Part shown: positions 37,039 through 48,636 of the stretch, in pieces
How positions within the stretch are numbered: position 1 is the stretch's first letter
Layout: each line of letters starts with the position of its first letter
NCBI GenBank assembly: GCA_019787685.1
Contig: JAHNUO010000007.1
Span: 372,001-436,000 of the forward strand
Source: Chiua virens
Taxonomy: Eukaryota; Basidiomycota; Agaricomycetes; Boletales; Boletaceae
Length of the DNA: 64,000 bases
Direction: 5' to 3'
Notes under the pieces: model-generated
Databases searched by the model: none
Seen by the model: only the letters and a program-made list of their open reading frames with translations
What the model was told of the DNA's origin: nothing
Made by a program: the position numbers and the translations under genes

Positions 37039-37577
37039 CTTGCAAGTTCAGTCGTGCTCGAAGACGTCCCCAAAACCAAAAAGTCTCAGAATGAACTTTC
37101 CGGCGCGGTCCGGCATGGTTCGCTGGATTCCAAGTCCGGCGGACTCCGTCAACTCAATTGCGGCTGTGGCCAACAGCGGAAACATCGAGAACGGTGGGCA
37201 ACAAGGTTAGGGTGGTAGATACACGGTGGTACACGTAACTGTAGAATACGAAAAGTCAGCTCATTGTGGATACGTTGATGGTCTGGCGCCGTTTGAAGGT
37301 GTTGCAAGAGGGTGTTCATTGTGCCTGCGATGGCTGCACGAGCTCTGTAGCAACATAGGATACCGTCGGACTCCAGCGGTTGCAACGTTGATCAACCAGA
37401 CTGCGCCGGAAAGTCCAACTCCCCGGATATCCTCCAAAGAACCGATGCTTTGAAGCTTGAGCGTCTGCCCCTTGTCTTCTGCCAGTGTAGATTCCCAGGC
37501 ACCCGGCCCGCCACTTCGTGAGTGTCTCGGCACAGTTGAGAGCCCCCGGGGCAACTCGAAATTGATCACGAACAATC
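37039..37577. other. Intergenic between divergent F-box gene and DUF2855 relic
   Basis: 540 bp of 5' flank for the F-box-like gene. Short unrecognised frames only. It is longer than the corresponding gap (about 120 bp) between the F-box fragment and DUF2855 gene at 39.1-39.26 kb. Confidence 0.35.
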
Positions 37578-38155
37578 GACTCAAACCTGACCATTTGTCA
37601 CCTCTCCTCTGAGTCCGGAAAGGATTCTAACACGGCGATCTTGGCCAAGTCAATCGTTCCTATTATACATTACGCGTTATCTGCCAACCACGCACTGATA
37701 AAGGTCAATCGGATTGGATGGTAACGATATCACTTACCAGGCTCTCGGCAAAGTTCCTCAGTTTTCTGTGCGGTCTCAAGTTGTTTTTCTTCTGGAATGA
37801 CACATTGAGATAGAGGTACCTTCATCGCGCAGGTACTTCGACTTCCATGCAGCACCAGAAGATTCGGACTCCAGTAAATCACGAAGCACCGTGACACACG
37901 GGGTATCTCTCGTGCTTTTTGGAACCGTTATGGCGTCGACGAATTCAGACTGGCGAACGAGCCTATGGGCTACTTCGTCCCTACACGTTTCCTCTATCTT
38001 CGGTTGCACCCTCGGAGTTCAATTAGTACGCGTTCCATCTCTCTTGACCTCATTTGCCACTGGGAGAAGGGACCGAACATCGTTCACGATTTGGTACTAT
38101 TTCTCATTATTCCTAGACAAAAGGCCTTACAATCAATTTAACAGGTGCTCTACGG
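37578..38155 (+). pseudogene. DUF2855 gene fragment (5' part), frameshifted
   Basis: The DNA closely parallels 39258-39840, the first exons of the DUF2855 gene. It has NLTICH, then GKDSNTAILAKSIVPI and NHALIKVNRIGW, followed by an immediate stop where about eight bases present in the other copy (TTTCTGCC region) are lost. Later pieces matching GVTPVWGFGTIV and GERVYGYF are recognisable but damaged. Similarity ends at about 38155, just after the intron that precedes RRPYNQVTRCST. Confidence 0.75.
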
Positions 38156-38179
38156 TTTCTAGGTCCAAAGGAAGTCCAA

Positions 38180-38375
38180 GTGAATGGGCAGAGAGAACTC
38201 TCGTACGCCGGAGGGAAGGATACGACGACGCACGTGATGGTACACCCTTCCAGGCGGGCAGATGATTTTGGCGCGAGAGGCACTGCAGACATTCCTCGGA
38301 TCAGCAACACTTTGCGTTTTGCACTGAATTTAGTTATTAAACTCATTTGTGGAAGGATGCATCGCGTCTGGGCGG
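38180..38375. repeat. Dispersed repeat, copy 1 (also at 42338-42515)
   Basis: About 180 bp, running from AATGGGCA through CGTACGCCGGAGGG, GGCGGGCAGATGA, TTCCTCGGATCAGC and GAATTTAGT to TCATTTGTGG. It recurs in the same order and orientation at 42.34-42.51 kb with small gaps. It sits at the junction between the truncated DUF2855 and truncated F-box copies. Confidence 0.6.
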
Positions 38376-39140
38376 GTGTTGGTGGTGCCAAATTGGGTCT
38401 TACTTTCTCTAACTCCAGATCATCTCTGAGCCGCCCTGAGAGTTCGTGCAAAGAGGGAAGTTGTGAGAGGGTGATGGTGAGAGCTTCATCGATTGCATAG
38501 TATTTGAATGATTCCAGAGCACGCAGTTGCATGAGCATCTTAGACAGAATCTTGTGACCCTCAGTGGTTTGGAGAATCGGGAGGTCCATTAGCAATAGAC
38601 AGCTAGTGATGAGGTGCACGGAGATTTTCGGTGACTGCACGGCAAGACACGGCGTGTGAGGGCGACCAGGGAATCAGTGAGGGGAGAGCAGATACTGTTC
38701 ACGAAATTCCATGCACGCTACAAGGTCTTTGAGGTTTGGGATAAGCGGACCGGGAGATTGGGACAGTGCAAAGACGACGCTATTGTCCAGATGTAAGGGA
38801 ACGGTGTCGAGTCGAAGGGTCCGTATCCGAGAGAAGTATCTGAAGATAAGTTCCCAATCGCGAGGGGACATTGCTCATTGAAACACCATCTGGTCCTAGA
38901 TTAGTGAATAATGTTGAACCACCTGGGCATTTGGGACCATACAGTTGCTGCTACAGAGTACAAATCCCGCGGAAAGGTACGTGATTGAAACCAGACTTTC
39001 CCAGAGGAATCAGGATATCAAGAGCTGCATTATTGAATGTTCAATAAGTGTGGGGCCTTTGATGGGACGCGCAGGGGGGGGTTGATGAAAGATAGCGAGC
39101 TGCACCTCGACAGTGGTCAAGCATCGGTGCAGGGTTCAGT
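38376..39140 (-). pseudogene. F-box-like protein relic
   Basis: Minus-strand sequence corresponds to the 5' half of the gene at 35383-37038. Its F-box exon is recognisable at 38940-39135 but frame-broken. Exon 2 begins MSPRDWELIFRYFSRIRTLR at about 38.87 kb. Later pieces are LQTTEGHKILSKMLMQLRAL and ITLSQLPSLHELSGRLRDDL; similarity stops near 38380 inside the leucine-rich region. Internal breaks and loss of the 3' half make it a pseudogene. Confidence 0.7.
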
Positions 39141-39257
39141 CGAACTTAAAGACAACCGCAGAACCGAAACTCGAGTGTTTCACTCGGAGCGCTAAATCAC
39201 CAATCACTTGAATCAGCGACCAGCCTTGGCCCGGGATGATGAGGGTTGACCGTAACC

Positions 39258-40624
39258 ATGAACAATCGACTCAACCTGACAATTTGTCACCCACGTCTCT
39301 CCTCTGGGAAGGATGCCAACACGGCCGTCTTGGCCAAGTCAATCGTTCCTACTGCGCTACCTGCCAACCACGTACTAATAAAGGTTGACCGGTTTGGATT
39401 TTCTGCCAACAATATCACCTATCAGGCTCTCGGCGAGGTTCCTCATTTTCGGTTCGCTCGTTTTTTCTCCTAGAATGATACACTGAGATCGAGGCGGTCC
39501 ACGCAGGTACTTTGACTTCCATGCAGTGCCAGAAGATTCGGACTCTAGTGCTTCAACAAGCACCCATGGCGTCACTCCCGTATGGGGCTTTGGAACTATT
39601 GTCACGTCGACGCATGCAGCAATTCAAACTGGCGAACGAGTTTATGGCTACTTCGCCCCTACGCGTTTCCTGCTTTTTTCGGTTGCACCCTTGGACTTCA
39701 ATCGGTACGCATTCTACGTGTCTCGGCCTCATTTACCAGAAGGTACCGAACATCATCCACAATTTGGTGCTATTTCTCATTATCTCTAGACAGAAGACCC
39801 TACAATCAAGTTACCAGATGCTCTACGGATCCTCTGTATGATCCGTCACCCAACGTAGAGGACTTGACTATGCTTTACCGCCCGTTGTTCTGGACTTCTT
39901 TCTGGTGTGAAGACTGGTTTCATACGTCTAAATACCGTGGAGGGGCATCTCGAATCCTCATTTCCTCCGCGTCAGCCAAAACGGCTTTTTGCCTAGCGTA
40001 CCTCATCCGTAAGCGGGCCGCTACGGACAACGACGGACGCATGTCAATGAGGCAGGTCATCGGCCTGACGTCCAGCAAAAACTACGTGTTCACGAAGAAC
40101 CTCGGCCTCTACGACCACGTCCTGAACTACGACGAATTTGAAAGCGCGCCCGTGTTGAACGAACCCTTGCAAAAGTGGATTTACATCGACGTGGCTGGGA
40201 ACGAGCACTTGAATGCCCGCATATTCGCGCATTTTTCAGATACCAATCGAGACCTCGCGGGGTCGGTAGCGCTCGGTCTCACCAACCTCTCACCGTCGTC
40301 CAAGAGTGACTCGGCTGACAAATGGACTCGGAACGAGTTTTCTCAACAGAAGTCTCCGACGAACGCTGGAACAGTTCTTTATGCCAGAGTGGCTTCGCGA
40401 AACGGAGGAAGGTGCTTTCCGTGGAAGAGATCACGCGAATGCAAAAGCAGGCGTGGTCTAACCTCATGCAAGATTGTATGACGTGGGAGGTCACGATACG
40501 CAGGGTGCATGGAGCGCAGAATGTGAAACAGGCGTATGAAGAGGTGGTCAGGTCTGGCATTCCTCCAGATCAGGGTCTCGTCTGGAGTATGTGGGGAGAA
40601 GAGACGGTAAATGCGCGTTTGTAA
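39258..40624 (+). CDS. DUF2855 family protein (3' part frame-disturbed)
   Basis: A family of fungal and bacterial proteins of unknown activity whose fold is thought to resemble medium-chain dehydrogenases/quinone reductases. Exon 1 (39258-39451) contains IKVDRFGFSANNITYQALGE. Exon 2 (from 39507) has TPVWGFGTIVTSTHAAIQTG and GERVYGYFAPTRFLL. After a third short intron come MLYRPLFWTSFWCEDW, GGASRILISSASAKTAFCLA (a nucleotide-binding-like loop) and IYIDVAGNEHLNARI. Near 40350-40405 the frame moves +1 twice: first to EQFFMPEWLRE, then to RRKVLSVEEITRMQKQAW, which continues to SGIPPDQGLVWSMW and stop. All three frames carry family-like sequence, so this is a frameshifted gene or a sequence error rather than an intron. 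Confidence 0.7.
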
Positions 40625-40779
40625 GGGTGGGTTTGCGAGTCAGCAACTCATGCTGTGTAAATAAGAGTCTAGGCAGTCTTCAAAGTTGAGTTGTGCTCAC
40701 GACAACACTGATTTTACGATGAAAATGGAACAACACTCAGGCTACCACGATACAGGTAGTGAAGTGCTGGCCGTGACCA

Positions 40780-41580
40780 TGAAATGGAACGAGTCTCCGA
40801 GATCCCAACTCCGGTATTCATTTTGACTCAATGGTGTTCATCAGTCAGAAAGGTACGTCTTCAAATCTCTCAAGCTGCAATGCCCGCGTATAGCATTCAT
40901 TTGCTTTCTCAAATATACGCCCACCCAGGAAACATCCAACGGGGGCTTGGTTTTTTATGTCGCGCAGGACTCGTTGGCTTATCACGTTGTGCATGGTTGC
41001 GCAATTGCGGTCATCCAGTTACTAGTCAATTTCAATGTACAACGTGACAGAGGGTTGGCAACTCAACCAATACATAAATTTGCTCGCCAAACAGGGCAGA
41101 ATTCTCTACTTTGCGTATGTTTCTGCCAACTCCCTGCCTTTTTCCTCCACTCCCAACCTAAGCCCGCTACAAAATTCATTTAAATTATCGACAAAGCTAA
41201 TTGTGACTTTCATGTTACAGCATCTTTCTGATGAACCTCACGAACGTCTTGGGTAACACAAGAAAGGTTTAGGCTCGCAGTTTATATCAACTTATATTAT
41301 GTTTGAAGTCGTGTGCACTCTGACCCCTCGAATCACCATAAGCACACGGGAGATGGGAGTGGAATCGATTCTGGGTTTAGGTTATCTACCGTATCCATCG
41401 AGGTGGTGCTGTCAGGGAACCGATTGTATCTGCCGCTGGGGTGCAGAGCGAGGTTGCGGACGACGCTGAGGTGCCAATGAAAAGTGGGGAAACTGACAAC
41501 GTTGAAGGAGACGAATCTGGGCAGAACGAGGGCAGAGGGGACATCGAGGAGGTACCAAGAGAGGCCGGGTCCGTTTAGTC
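40780..41580 (+). pseudogene. DUF6533-like membrane protein relic, copy 3
   Basis: Plus-strand pieces match the gene ending at 13408: VHGCAIAVIQLLVNFNV, QLNQYINLLAKQGRILYFAY at about 41050-41115 and the acidic tail region at 41340-41580. A two-base insertion within GGGCAGAATTC and deletions in the IREMYAHD part break the frame. The 3' flank beyond the stop is also shared with the other copies. Helices upstream are not recognisable. Confidence 0.65.
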
Positions 41581-43117
41581 GCTGAGGATGGATGTTGATC
41601 TTATTTATTCTCTGATGATGCTTCCCATATGCCAGTCTTCGTCGAAAGTGATTGTAGAAATATTTCTTGATATGCCGACTCATATTTTAGCATACTCGGT
41701 CGGCCGCATGGAATGGGATCATGGATGAACACCTAACAATGAGCTCACCTGGATTTAAACACTCCGTGACCCTCCCCTTTCAACGTGCATGCAAAACGAA
41801 CGCCATAAACGACGAACGAGCATGCAGTATGACTGATCACGTTTACTTAAGCACTGTACATGCCGAGTTTGCCGGATGATTTGCGACTTATAATCCGAGG
41901 AATTGTAGAAACCACTGCCCATTACCTCGCAGGCTCGCAAAAAGGGCTATAATCTAGGATAGCGCTGTTATTGAGTTGCACAAACTTGCGGTGAATTTCC
42001 GCAAGAGAAGGTAGGTAACCGTTACGTTGCCGTAAGTGCTTAGTTGGTTGCGACTTGACCTCTGCTACGTCGTGTCCAAAACGTTGGCGCATTCGAATGG
42101 GGTGAGGGCCGCATGTCATACGGCCGACTTCCTTTGGATGATTAACATCTGCAAAATAACGAATATACAAAATTCTCACTAGGATTGTGTCCACCTTCGA
42201 GGACAGAGAAACATCCTATCTCGTCGAAATGTCCGCCGCACCTTCTAAGGGGGCCTCGATATTGGCGGCATGCTCCTAGCCCAAAAGGCCAAGGAATTGT
42301 GATTGCGTCGTTGCTCCTGGAGAGTATCCAGATAGTGAATGAATGGGCATAAGAGAGAGCGTACGCCGGAGGGCAGGACATGACGAAGCAAAGTATGCTG
42401 GCGGGCAGATGAGTCAGCACGAGACGACTGCGACTGGCGCGAATATTCCTCGGATCAGCGAAACGTTGGGTTGAATTTAGTCATTTGTGGGAGGACGCAC
42501 CTCTTCTGGGCCCAGCAATTGCCGCACACATGAGGCGAAAGGAAACTAAAACAATACAAAAGTCATAATCTTTGAGTGATCGATCGATAATGAGCGAATC
42601 AGTACGCCTCATGGCCAACACAAGCCATTGAAGTTCATCGTGACGAGTCTTGGAGCTAGGACGCTGAATGGGCACCGACTTACTCGCTCGAGTCAACGCG
42701 ATCGGATACTCATTTTCGGTGCCTTTCGTTTTCGTTCCGGATAGATATAATTAGTAGAGTTCATTTACGCGGGTACTCGGCCTCCTGTCTCGGGGCCAAT
42801 GCACGGAAAGGTGGGGTATACGCCCTCGAAACGTGCGCGACTCGGAGATGTGTGATCGCGCCTTACAAGACGAGCCTGTGCGGGTCATGATTCCAAGCAC
42901 ATGGAGGATTGAATATGGAGCAGGCGAGGTTGGAGCTTTCTTTTTAGCGGGACGGCGAATATGTGCGTTGAACGTTGACGCGGACGAGACGATCCGGTTG
43001 TCTTTTACTTGCCGAGTCTGCCGGCTCGCGTTACGCCGACACGCCGCTTCACTCGACCGTCACGACATTTCCTTTCCACAAGCTCTACATCATCGATAGC
43101 ACTCTTTCGCGTCACTC
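41581..43117. other. 1.5 kb with one dispersed repeat copy, no gene
   Basis: It includes the second copy of the repeat described at 38180-38375 (about 42338-42515). Other sequence gives short unrecognised frames only. The last few hundred bases are upstream of SEC24. Confidence 0.4.
42338..42515. repeat. Dispersed repeat, copy 2
   Basis: Counterpart of 38180-38375: the blocks CGTACGCCGGAGGG, GGCGGGCAGATGA and TTCCTCGGATCAGC occur in the same order and orientation. Confidence 0.6.
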
Positions 43118-46100
43118 ATGCCACTTCAGCACATACCGCAACCTCCACATAGCGCTGGAGAGCCATATAAAGGCACGTTTGGACAGCCTAATTAAATTGA
43201 TACTTTAATTCTCACCACCGTGGGCAGGTCTGCGTGCCCGCATCGACCCGAGCCAGATCCCGTCCCCAATAGATTCCATTGAAGCAGACAAGGAGACATG
43301 GGAAAAACAGATGTTTATGACATTACCAGGCAACAATCCCCCACTTTCCACCACAGATTTCGTTGCTTTCGATCAAGGTGAGCGACCAGGCATTCTGCAA
43401 ATTGGGGACCGGTCGACCACATCGAATCACCTTTTATCCATTACTTGGGTTCTCCGGCCCCGTGGCGTACCCGAATGATACTGAAACTGACGCGTTCGCG
43501 ACATAGGCAATTCGAACCCTAAACATATACGTGTCGCGACCTGGAATTTGCCCAACTCAGCTCAACTGGCCCGAGAATGCGAGATACCCCTTGCAGTCGT
43601 GGTTCAACCGTTCGCGGATCTCGATCCTCGCGAAGAGCCTGTCCCCCTGGTCAACTGCGGTCCGAGTGGTCCTGCACGATGTGCTCAATGCAGAGGATAC
43701 ATCAATCCCTGGTGTACGTGGGTTGCGGGTGGTAGCAGATGGAAATGTAATCTGTGCTCCCACGAAACAGAAGGTTCGTCATCCTCTGATCTGTCTCTGG
43801 TCACGGGCTCATAGACGTATAGTTTCCCATGAATATTTTAGCAACCTAGATGCAAATTTCATGCGCTTGGACCATGCAAGCCGCCCCGAATTGAACAAGG
43901 GTACTGTAGACTTCTGTGTCGAGTCTGACGAGTATTGGGCGCCACCACCCCTACCAAAGGTGGCTCCAACCTATTTCACCCCAGAACCCCCCCCATCTGC
44001 GCCTCGAAAGCCAGTTCCGTTGCATTACCTGTTTGCCTTGGACACTTCTACCAGCGCCGTAGAATCCGGTTTTCTTCAGTCTGTTTGCACTACTCTCCTT
44101 AATGTCCTATATGGTGGCACTACCACTGACGGATTGACGTTCGAGCCGTGCTTTCCACCAGGATGCAAGATCGGGATTCTTACTTTTGACCAAACACTTC
44201 ACTTTTACAACCTGTCTGTAAGGATCGGCCAGGATGGTGTACCGAATCGAGCTCAAATGATTTCTAGGCAGATCTCCCGCAAGTACATCAGCTCATAATG
44301 GCAGATTTGGAGGAAATCTTCCTTCCTCTACGAGATGGGCTCTTCGTTGACCCATGGGAGTCAAGGTGTGTTGAAACTGAGGTGTTGTCAACTTTTGTCT
44401 GACGCATCGTGGTAGGACAGTGGTTGAAAACCTGATAGGTACTCTAGCGGAACGATATAGCCAAACTGCTATCAGAGAGTCGTGCCTTGGTGGAGCTCTT
44501 GTAGCTGGGCTCGCTTCTTTGGTGTGCAGCGGAGTTTCGTGTTACAAGAATGCCCTTTAATGCTCCCACAGGCTGGGCGAGGGGGACATGTTGTTACGTT
44601 TCAGTGTACCATGCCCACTATCGGCCCTGGTGCTTTGGAACCCCTGACGGACGAGAGCCACGTTTATGGTACGGATAAAGAGCGCACACTCTTTATTCCT
44701 CGGGTACAGACATGGCGGGATATTGCCGAGGAATGTTCTGACGAAGGCATTGGCGTGAGCATCTTTTTGGGGATGAATAGAGCGATCGACCTTGGCTCGA
44801 TCGGTATGATACTTCCAGCTCCTATTGAAAGAACCTAACGCAGGGTCGGTCTAGGCATCGTTGCTTCTATTACTGGTGGGGATCTGTTCTTTCATCCTCG
44901 ATACAACCCTGCTCGTGACCAAATCGTACTGGCCTCCCAGCTCCAAAGGCTAGTAATGCGAACCGCAGGATATAGCTGCGTAATGCGCCTTCGCTGTTCT
45001 CATGGTAATGTTCCGTGTCCTCGACCTACTTCCCACTTCCATTCCGTTTCTCCAAGGTCTGCGGGTATCAAAGTATTATGGGAACTTTCAAGAACGCTCA
45101 CCTACGGACTTGGCGTTTGGTGTTCTTGATTCCGACAAGGCCGTGTCCGCTCTGATCGAACATTCGCGAACTTTGGATGAACTCCAATATGCGTACTTGC
45201 AGTGCGCGGTGCTGTATACGTCCGTTGACGGCCAGCGGCGAGTGCGGACGTGCAATCTTGCACTGCAAGTATCATCCCTAGCTGGCACCGTATTCCGTTT
45301 TGCCGACATGGATGCCGTGGTATGCCATCTTGCTCGAGACTGTAGGTCGTATTCGTATTCCTGGCGATGGTTGTCGGCTTACTTTTAGATAGCGATGGCA
45401 AGCTTATCGGCGCGACGAATGGCTCAGATCAGAGAAGAACTGACGGATAAATGTTCATCAATCTTGCTTGGATACAGGCGGAATTGTGCTGCGGCCACAG
45501 CACCCACTCAGGTAAGCATGTTAATTCTCGACCCTGTGCATCTCTAAGACGTCTCACAGCTAATAATACCGGAAGCCTTTAGAGCGCTTCCAATCTACGT
45601 TCTCGCCATCACTAAAACCAAACCCCTAAAAGGTACTTCCCTATTGTCGTCGAGTGAATACCGGCTGAATTTGTATCCAGGTCGTAATGTCTCCGCGGAC
45701 GTTCGAAATTACTACGCCCGGAAGATACTTTCAATGGGCGTGCGCAACACGATGCAGCACCTCTATCCACGCCTCCTAGCTCTTCATGACTTGGATGACC
45801 TTGCAGCGTTTCCCGACCCTACGACTGGCCAGATGTATTTTCCGACACTTATGCGAGACAGTCACATGTTCATGGAGGGCAACGGTGTCTATCTCATAGG
45901 TATCTCGGAGAAGCCGTCTACGATGGGCAATGATATCGACTGATGATTTCATTGATAGACAACGAGGAATTTATGATCTTCTGGGTGGGCGCCAGTGTGT
46001 CGCCTCAAATACTGCTAGACCTGTTCGGGGTACATGATATAGTCGCCTTGGATCCGAACAATATGGTCAGCATTTGGTGAACACGAGGGAAATATTAACC

Positions 46101-46518
46101 ATCGATCTATTACTGCAGACGGAACTCCCTATTCTGGACACCCGGCTGTCACAACAAGTTCAATATATCCTCGGCTACCGCTACAGTCAACGTGGACGAG
46201 TTCCAAAGATGCTGGTCGTCCGTCAAAATATGGATGGAATGGAGATAGAATTCAGCGATATGTTAGTCGAGGACCAGAATAATGGCGCGATGTCATATCT
46301 TGACTGTAAGTCGCCTTCTATTACGCGATGAAAACAGGTCGGATCATCTGGAGTCGGCTGATTCGAATTTCGCAGACCTCTGCCTCGTTCACAAACAGAT
46401 CAGTGTCGCGGTGGGTCACGTCTCGTGCAATGTGGATGCGTATCTGATCTGACGACGCTAGCTTACAAACGGTGGTACACTTTCTGGGGGTGCAAGCCTT
46501 CGTGGATCACCTTGGTAA
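43118..46518 (+). CDS. SEC24: COPII coat protein Sec24, short N terminus
   Basis: The cargo-binding subunit of the COPII coat on ER exit sites, partner of Sec23. After [18 protein letters not shown] an intron leads to [14 protein letters not shown], then [20 protein letters not shown] and [16 protein letters not shown]. The zinc finger is CAQC...CNLC (about 43.68-43.76 kb). The trunk domain has [19 protein letters not shown] and [16 protein letters not shown]. The later beta-sandwich, helical and gelsolin parts give [56 protein letters not shown] and [18 protein letters not shown] final intron joins to [18 protein letters not shown] and stop. The first intron appears to use a GC donor. The usual long Pro/Gln-rich N terminus is short here; an upstream exon may have been missed. 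Confidence 0.88.
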
Positions 46519-48480
46519 ATTGGGACGATTGTCGTGTTTGCAGGACAGTCGCTTGGTCTCTCGGCGTATAAGACTTATCCCGGCCGACGTATTCGCGATA
46601 GCGTTTGCAGAAATTCATATAGAAATGAATGCATTTTCGCAGCATGGCTTGCTACATCGCCGTGTGGCGTCCCCGAAGAAATTCTAGTGTGTTCGTGTTC
46701 ATCATCACCATCAAACCCCGCTTATCCCAGTTGGAAGTGCGGCGTGGATGGATGGGAGTCGGACTCGCCCGTAAATGAGGTGCAAGTGCCCGTTGAGAGA
46801 GCTTCGACGGTTAGGATCGCTTCTTTCATTTGAGCAACGACTGAGATGTGTGGGGCGCATATTGAGCGGTGCCCCGCGTGATGTCTGGGATTGATATTGC
46901 TTTTCAGAGCTCCGGACCGATTATTGTATCCGTAGCGTACGCTCGCCGCCTCGCCCCCGAGCTCAAATGGCCACATTAAACGTCAAAAAGACGTCGTCCG
47001 AATCCGCGGGCACGCCTATATCCAAGAATAAAAGAACAAGAAAAAAAGCTTGAGCTTGAAATAACGTTGGCCAAGATGTATTCCCTACAAGGTTTTATGA
47101 AGCTGTGAGAACGATGGCATATACATTGTCGAGCAACAAGAGAACCCACGTGCGGACGTCGCATCTCCATTTGACAGGACGACCTTTTATGACGAGCTTA
47201 TCTCGCGGGTAGCCGAGGCGTCGAAAATTGGCGTGCATCGTCTCACGTTCATTGAGCAGCTGGACTTGGGGTTCGTTAACGTTAAACATGCGTGGTGACC
47301 GGGCGCCAGCAGTGGTGGAAGCTCACCTGCAGTGCTGGAACCGGGTCGCGTTTGCATACCCTTGTGATCGAAACACGTTTGAGAACGCGTCGGAGGCCTC
47401 GGCCTCGCAGTCATAGGAACGGATCTGAAGCAGACCCACGATGACTATCTTTAGATTAGACGCAAAAAGGATTTAAAAGAGATGTAACACAAAATGCAAA
47501 AGAACGCATTGGATAAGATGAATCCCCTCGGGCATTCCCAGGTCGGGCGTCGAGAGCGTGGTTGGGCGGGGATAAGCGTTGTATTTGTCATGTGTCGAAT
47601 GGTATAGGGCCGCAATCCGATTGTAAAACGAGGCAAAGAAAATAAAGAGGAAAATAGAGGAGTGGTTGCCACAGAGGACATGTACGGAAGCCGGGAGGTG
47701 TACGTAGCTGGGATCGATCGGAGGACTTCCATTCTGACGGCGGGGGCAGTGTAGGTTGATCGAACGCTGGCAGGGGCGCACTGTTGGGCCAAGTGCGTCG
47801 CGTACAGCGTACAACGTGTAGATGAGGATCGTTGATATAGAGTGGGATATGGGATCCTGCTACGTTCCGCTTGGTGAGCTCCACCTTGGAACTATGATTG
47901 ACGCAGATCAGGGTCGCGATGGAGGTCGAAAGGATGAGTCGGGTGACGAACCGCGGACAAGGGTGTTGCCATGTCGCACGCATCGACCGCGGGCCGCATG
48001 TTCGAACGGTGTCCGTCCGCACCGTCTCCGACTCGACGATGAACTGGCGAATCTGTCGTAAAATGAACCAAATGCAATAGTCGCTCGGAACTGGGTCTTC
48101 TCACGGGCGAACAAAGTCCAGCGCGAAACCGCTTTCCGCGGTACGACCAACCCAGAGAATGGCAGTCAAGCAACTCAATCAGAGGGCATTGCAGATGCCG
48201 GCCACGTTTCACTGGCGCGTTCTCAAGCGGGAATCGCGAGCACAGGCCAAGTCGAGACGCCGAAGCTGTAAGTGAGGTGAGTTCGCTGAATCTCGTCCTC
48301 TCGATCTCACACAAAATCCGCAACGGGATGTCTTGATTTCCGCGGAGCGTGCGTCGAACGTGTTATTTCAAGCATTAGCCTATTCGGTTGCGTAGGTCCT
48401 TAGCATCTCTCTCCTCCCCGCACGGTGGATCAAGAATTATCCCACAACCTCACCGCGGATCCATGTGTACGTTTTCCTTA
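46519..48480. other. 2 kb between SEC24 and the MFS gene
   Basis: No strong gene. A minus-strand candidate at 47095-47414 has two open pieces, the second reading LNERETMHANFRRLGYPRDK followed by WRCDVRTWVLLLLDNVYAIV. These look like protein but matched no known family. Several overlapping open frames at 47.45-48.32 kb on both strands overlap each other and lack family features. Confidence 0.35.
47095..47414 (-). CDS. Unrecognised small protein candidate
   Basis: Two pieces can be spliced (donor GTGAGC after about 47326, acceptor CCCCAAG), giving roughly 87 residues ending YAIVLTAS. The second exon (RRLGYPRDKLVIKGRPVKW) has protein-like composition. The first exon reads equally well in another frame (SDAFSNVFRSQGYANATRFQ), so the model is uncertain. 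No family recognised. Confidence 0.25.
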
Positions 48481-48636
48481 TATCTATCACCCCTCTGATC
48501 GGAACCCTCCCTTCCTCTTCCCAGTCCTCCTCCTCCCTTCCAAAATCCCCGTCTCTCGCGTGCGCATGCGTTGATGTCCCTTCCCGGCATTCTTATACGC
48601 TAGTGCCGTCCTTTCTTCCCTCACCTCTCATTCCTC
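48481..48636 (+). promoter_or_regulatory. Pyrimidine-rich promoter region of the MFS gene
   Basis: The plus strand just upstream of the MFS start is dominated by CT runs (CCCTCCCTTCCTCTTCCCAG-like, CCTCCTCCTCCC). CT-rich blocks before the start codon are common in basidiomycete promoters and usually lie near transcription starts. No TATA box was seen. Confidence 0.45.

Noticed and set aside
47451..48323. Several overlapping frames of 80-144 codons on both strands
   Set aside because: They overlap in conflicting frames, have no family motif and no consistent introns; they look like chance frames in GC-rich sequence.
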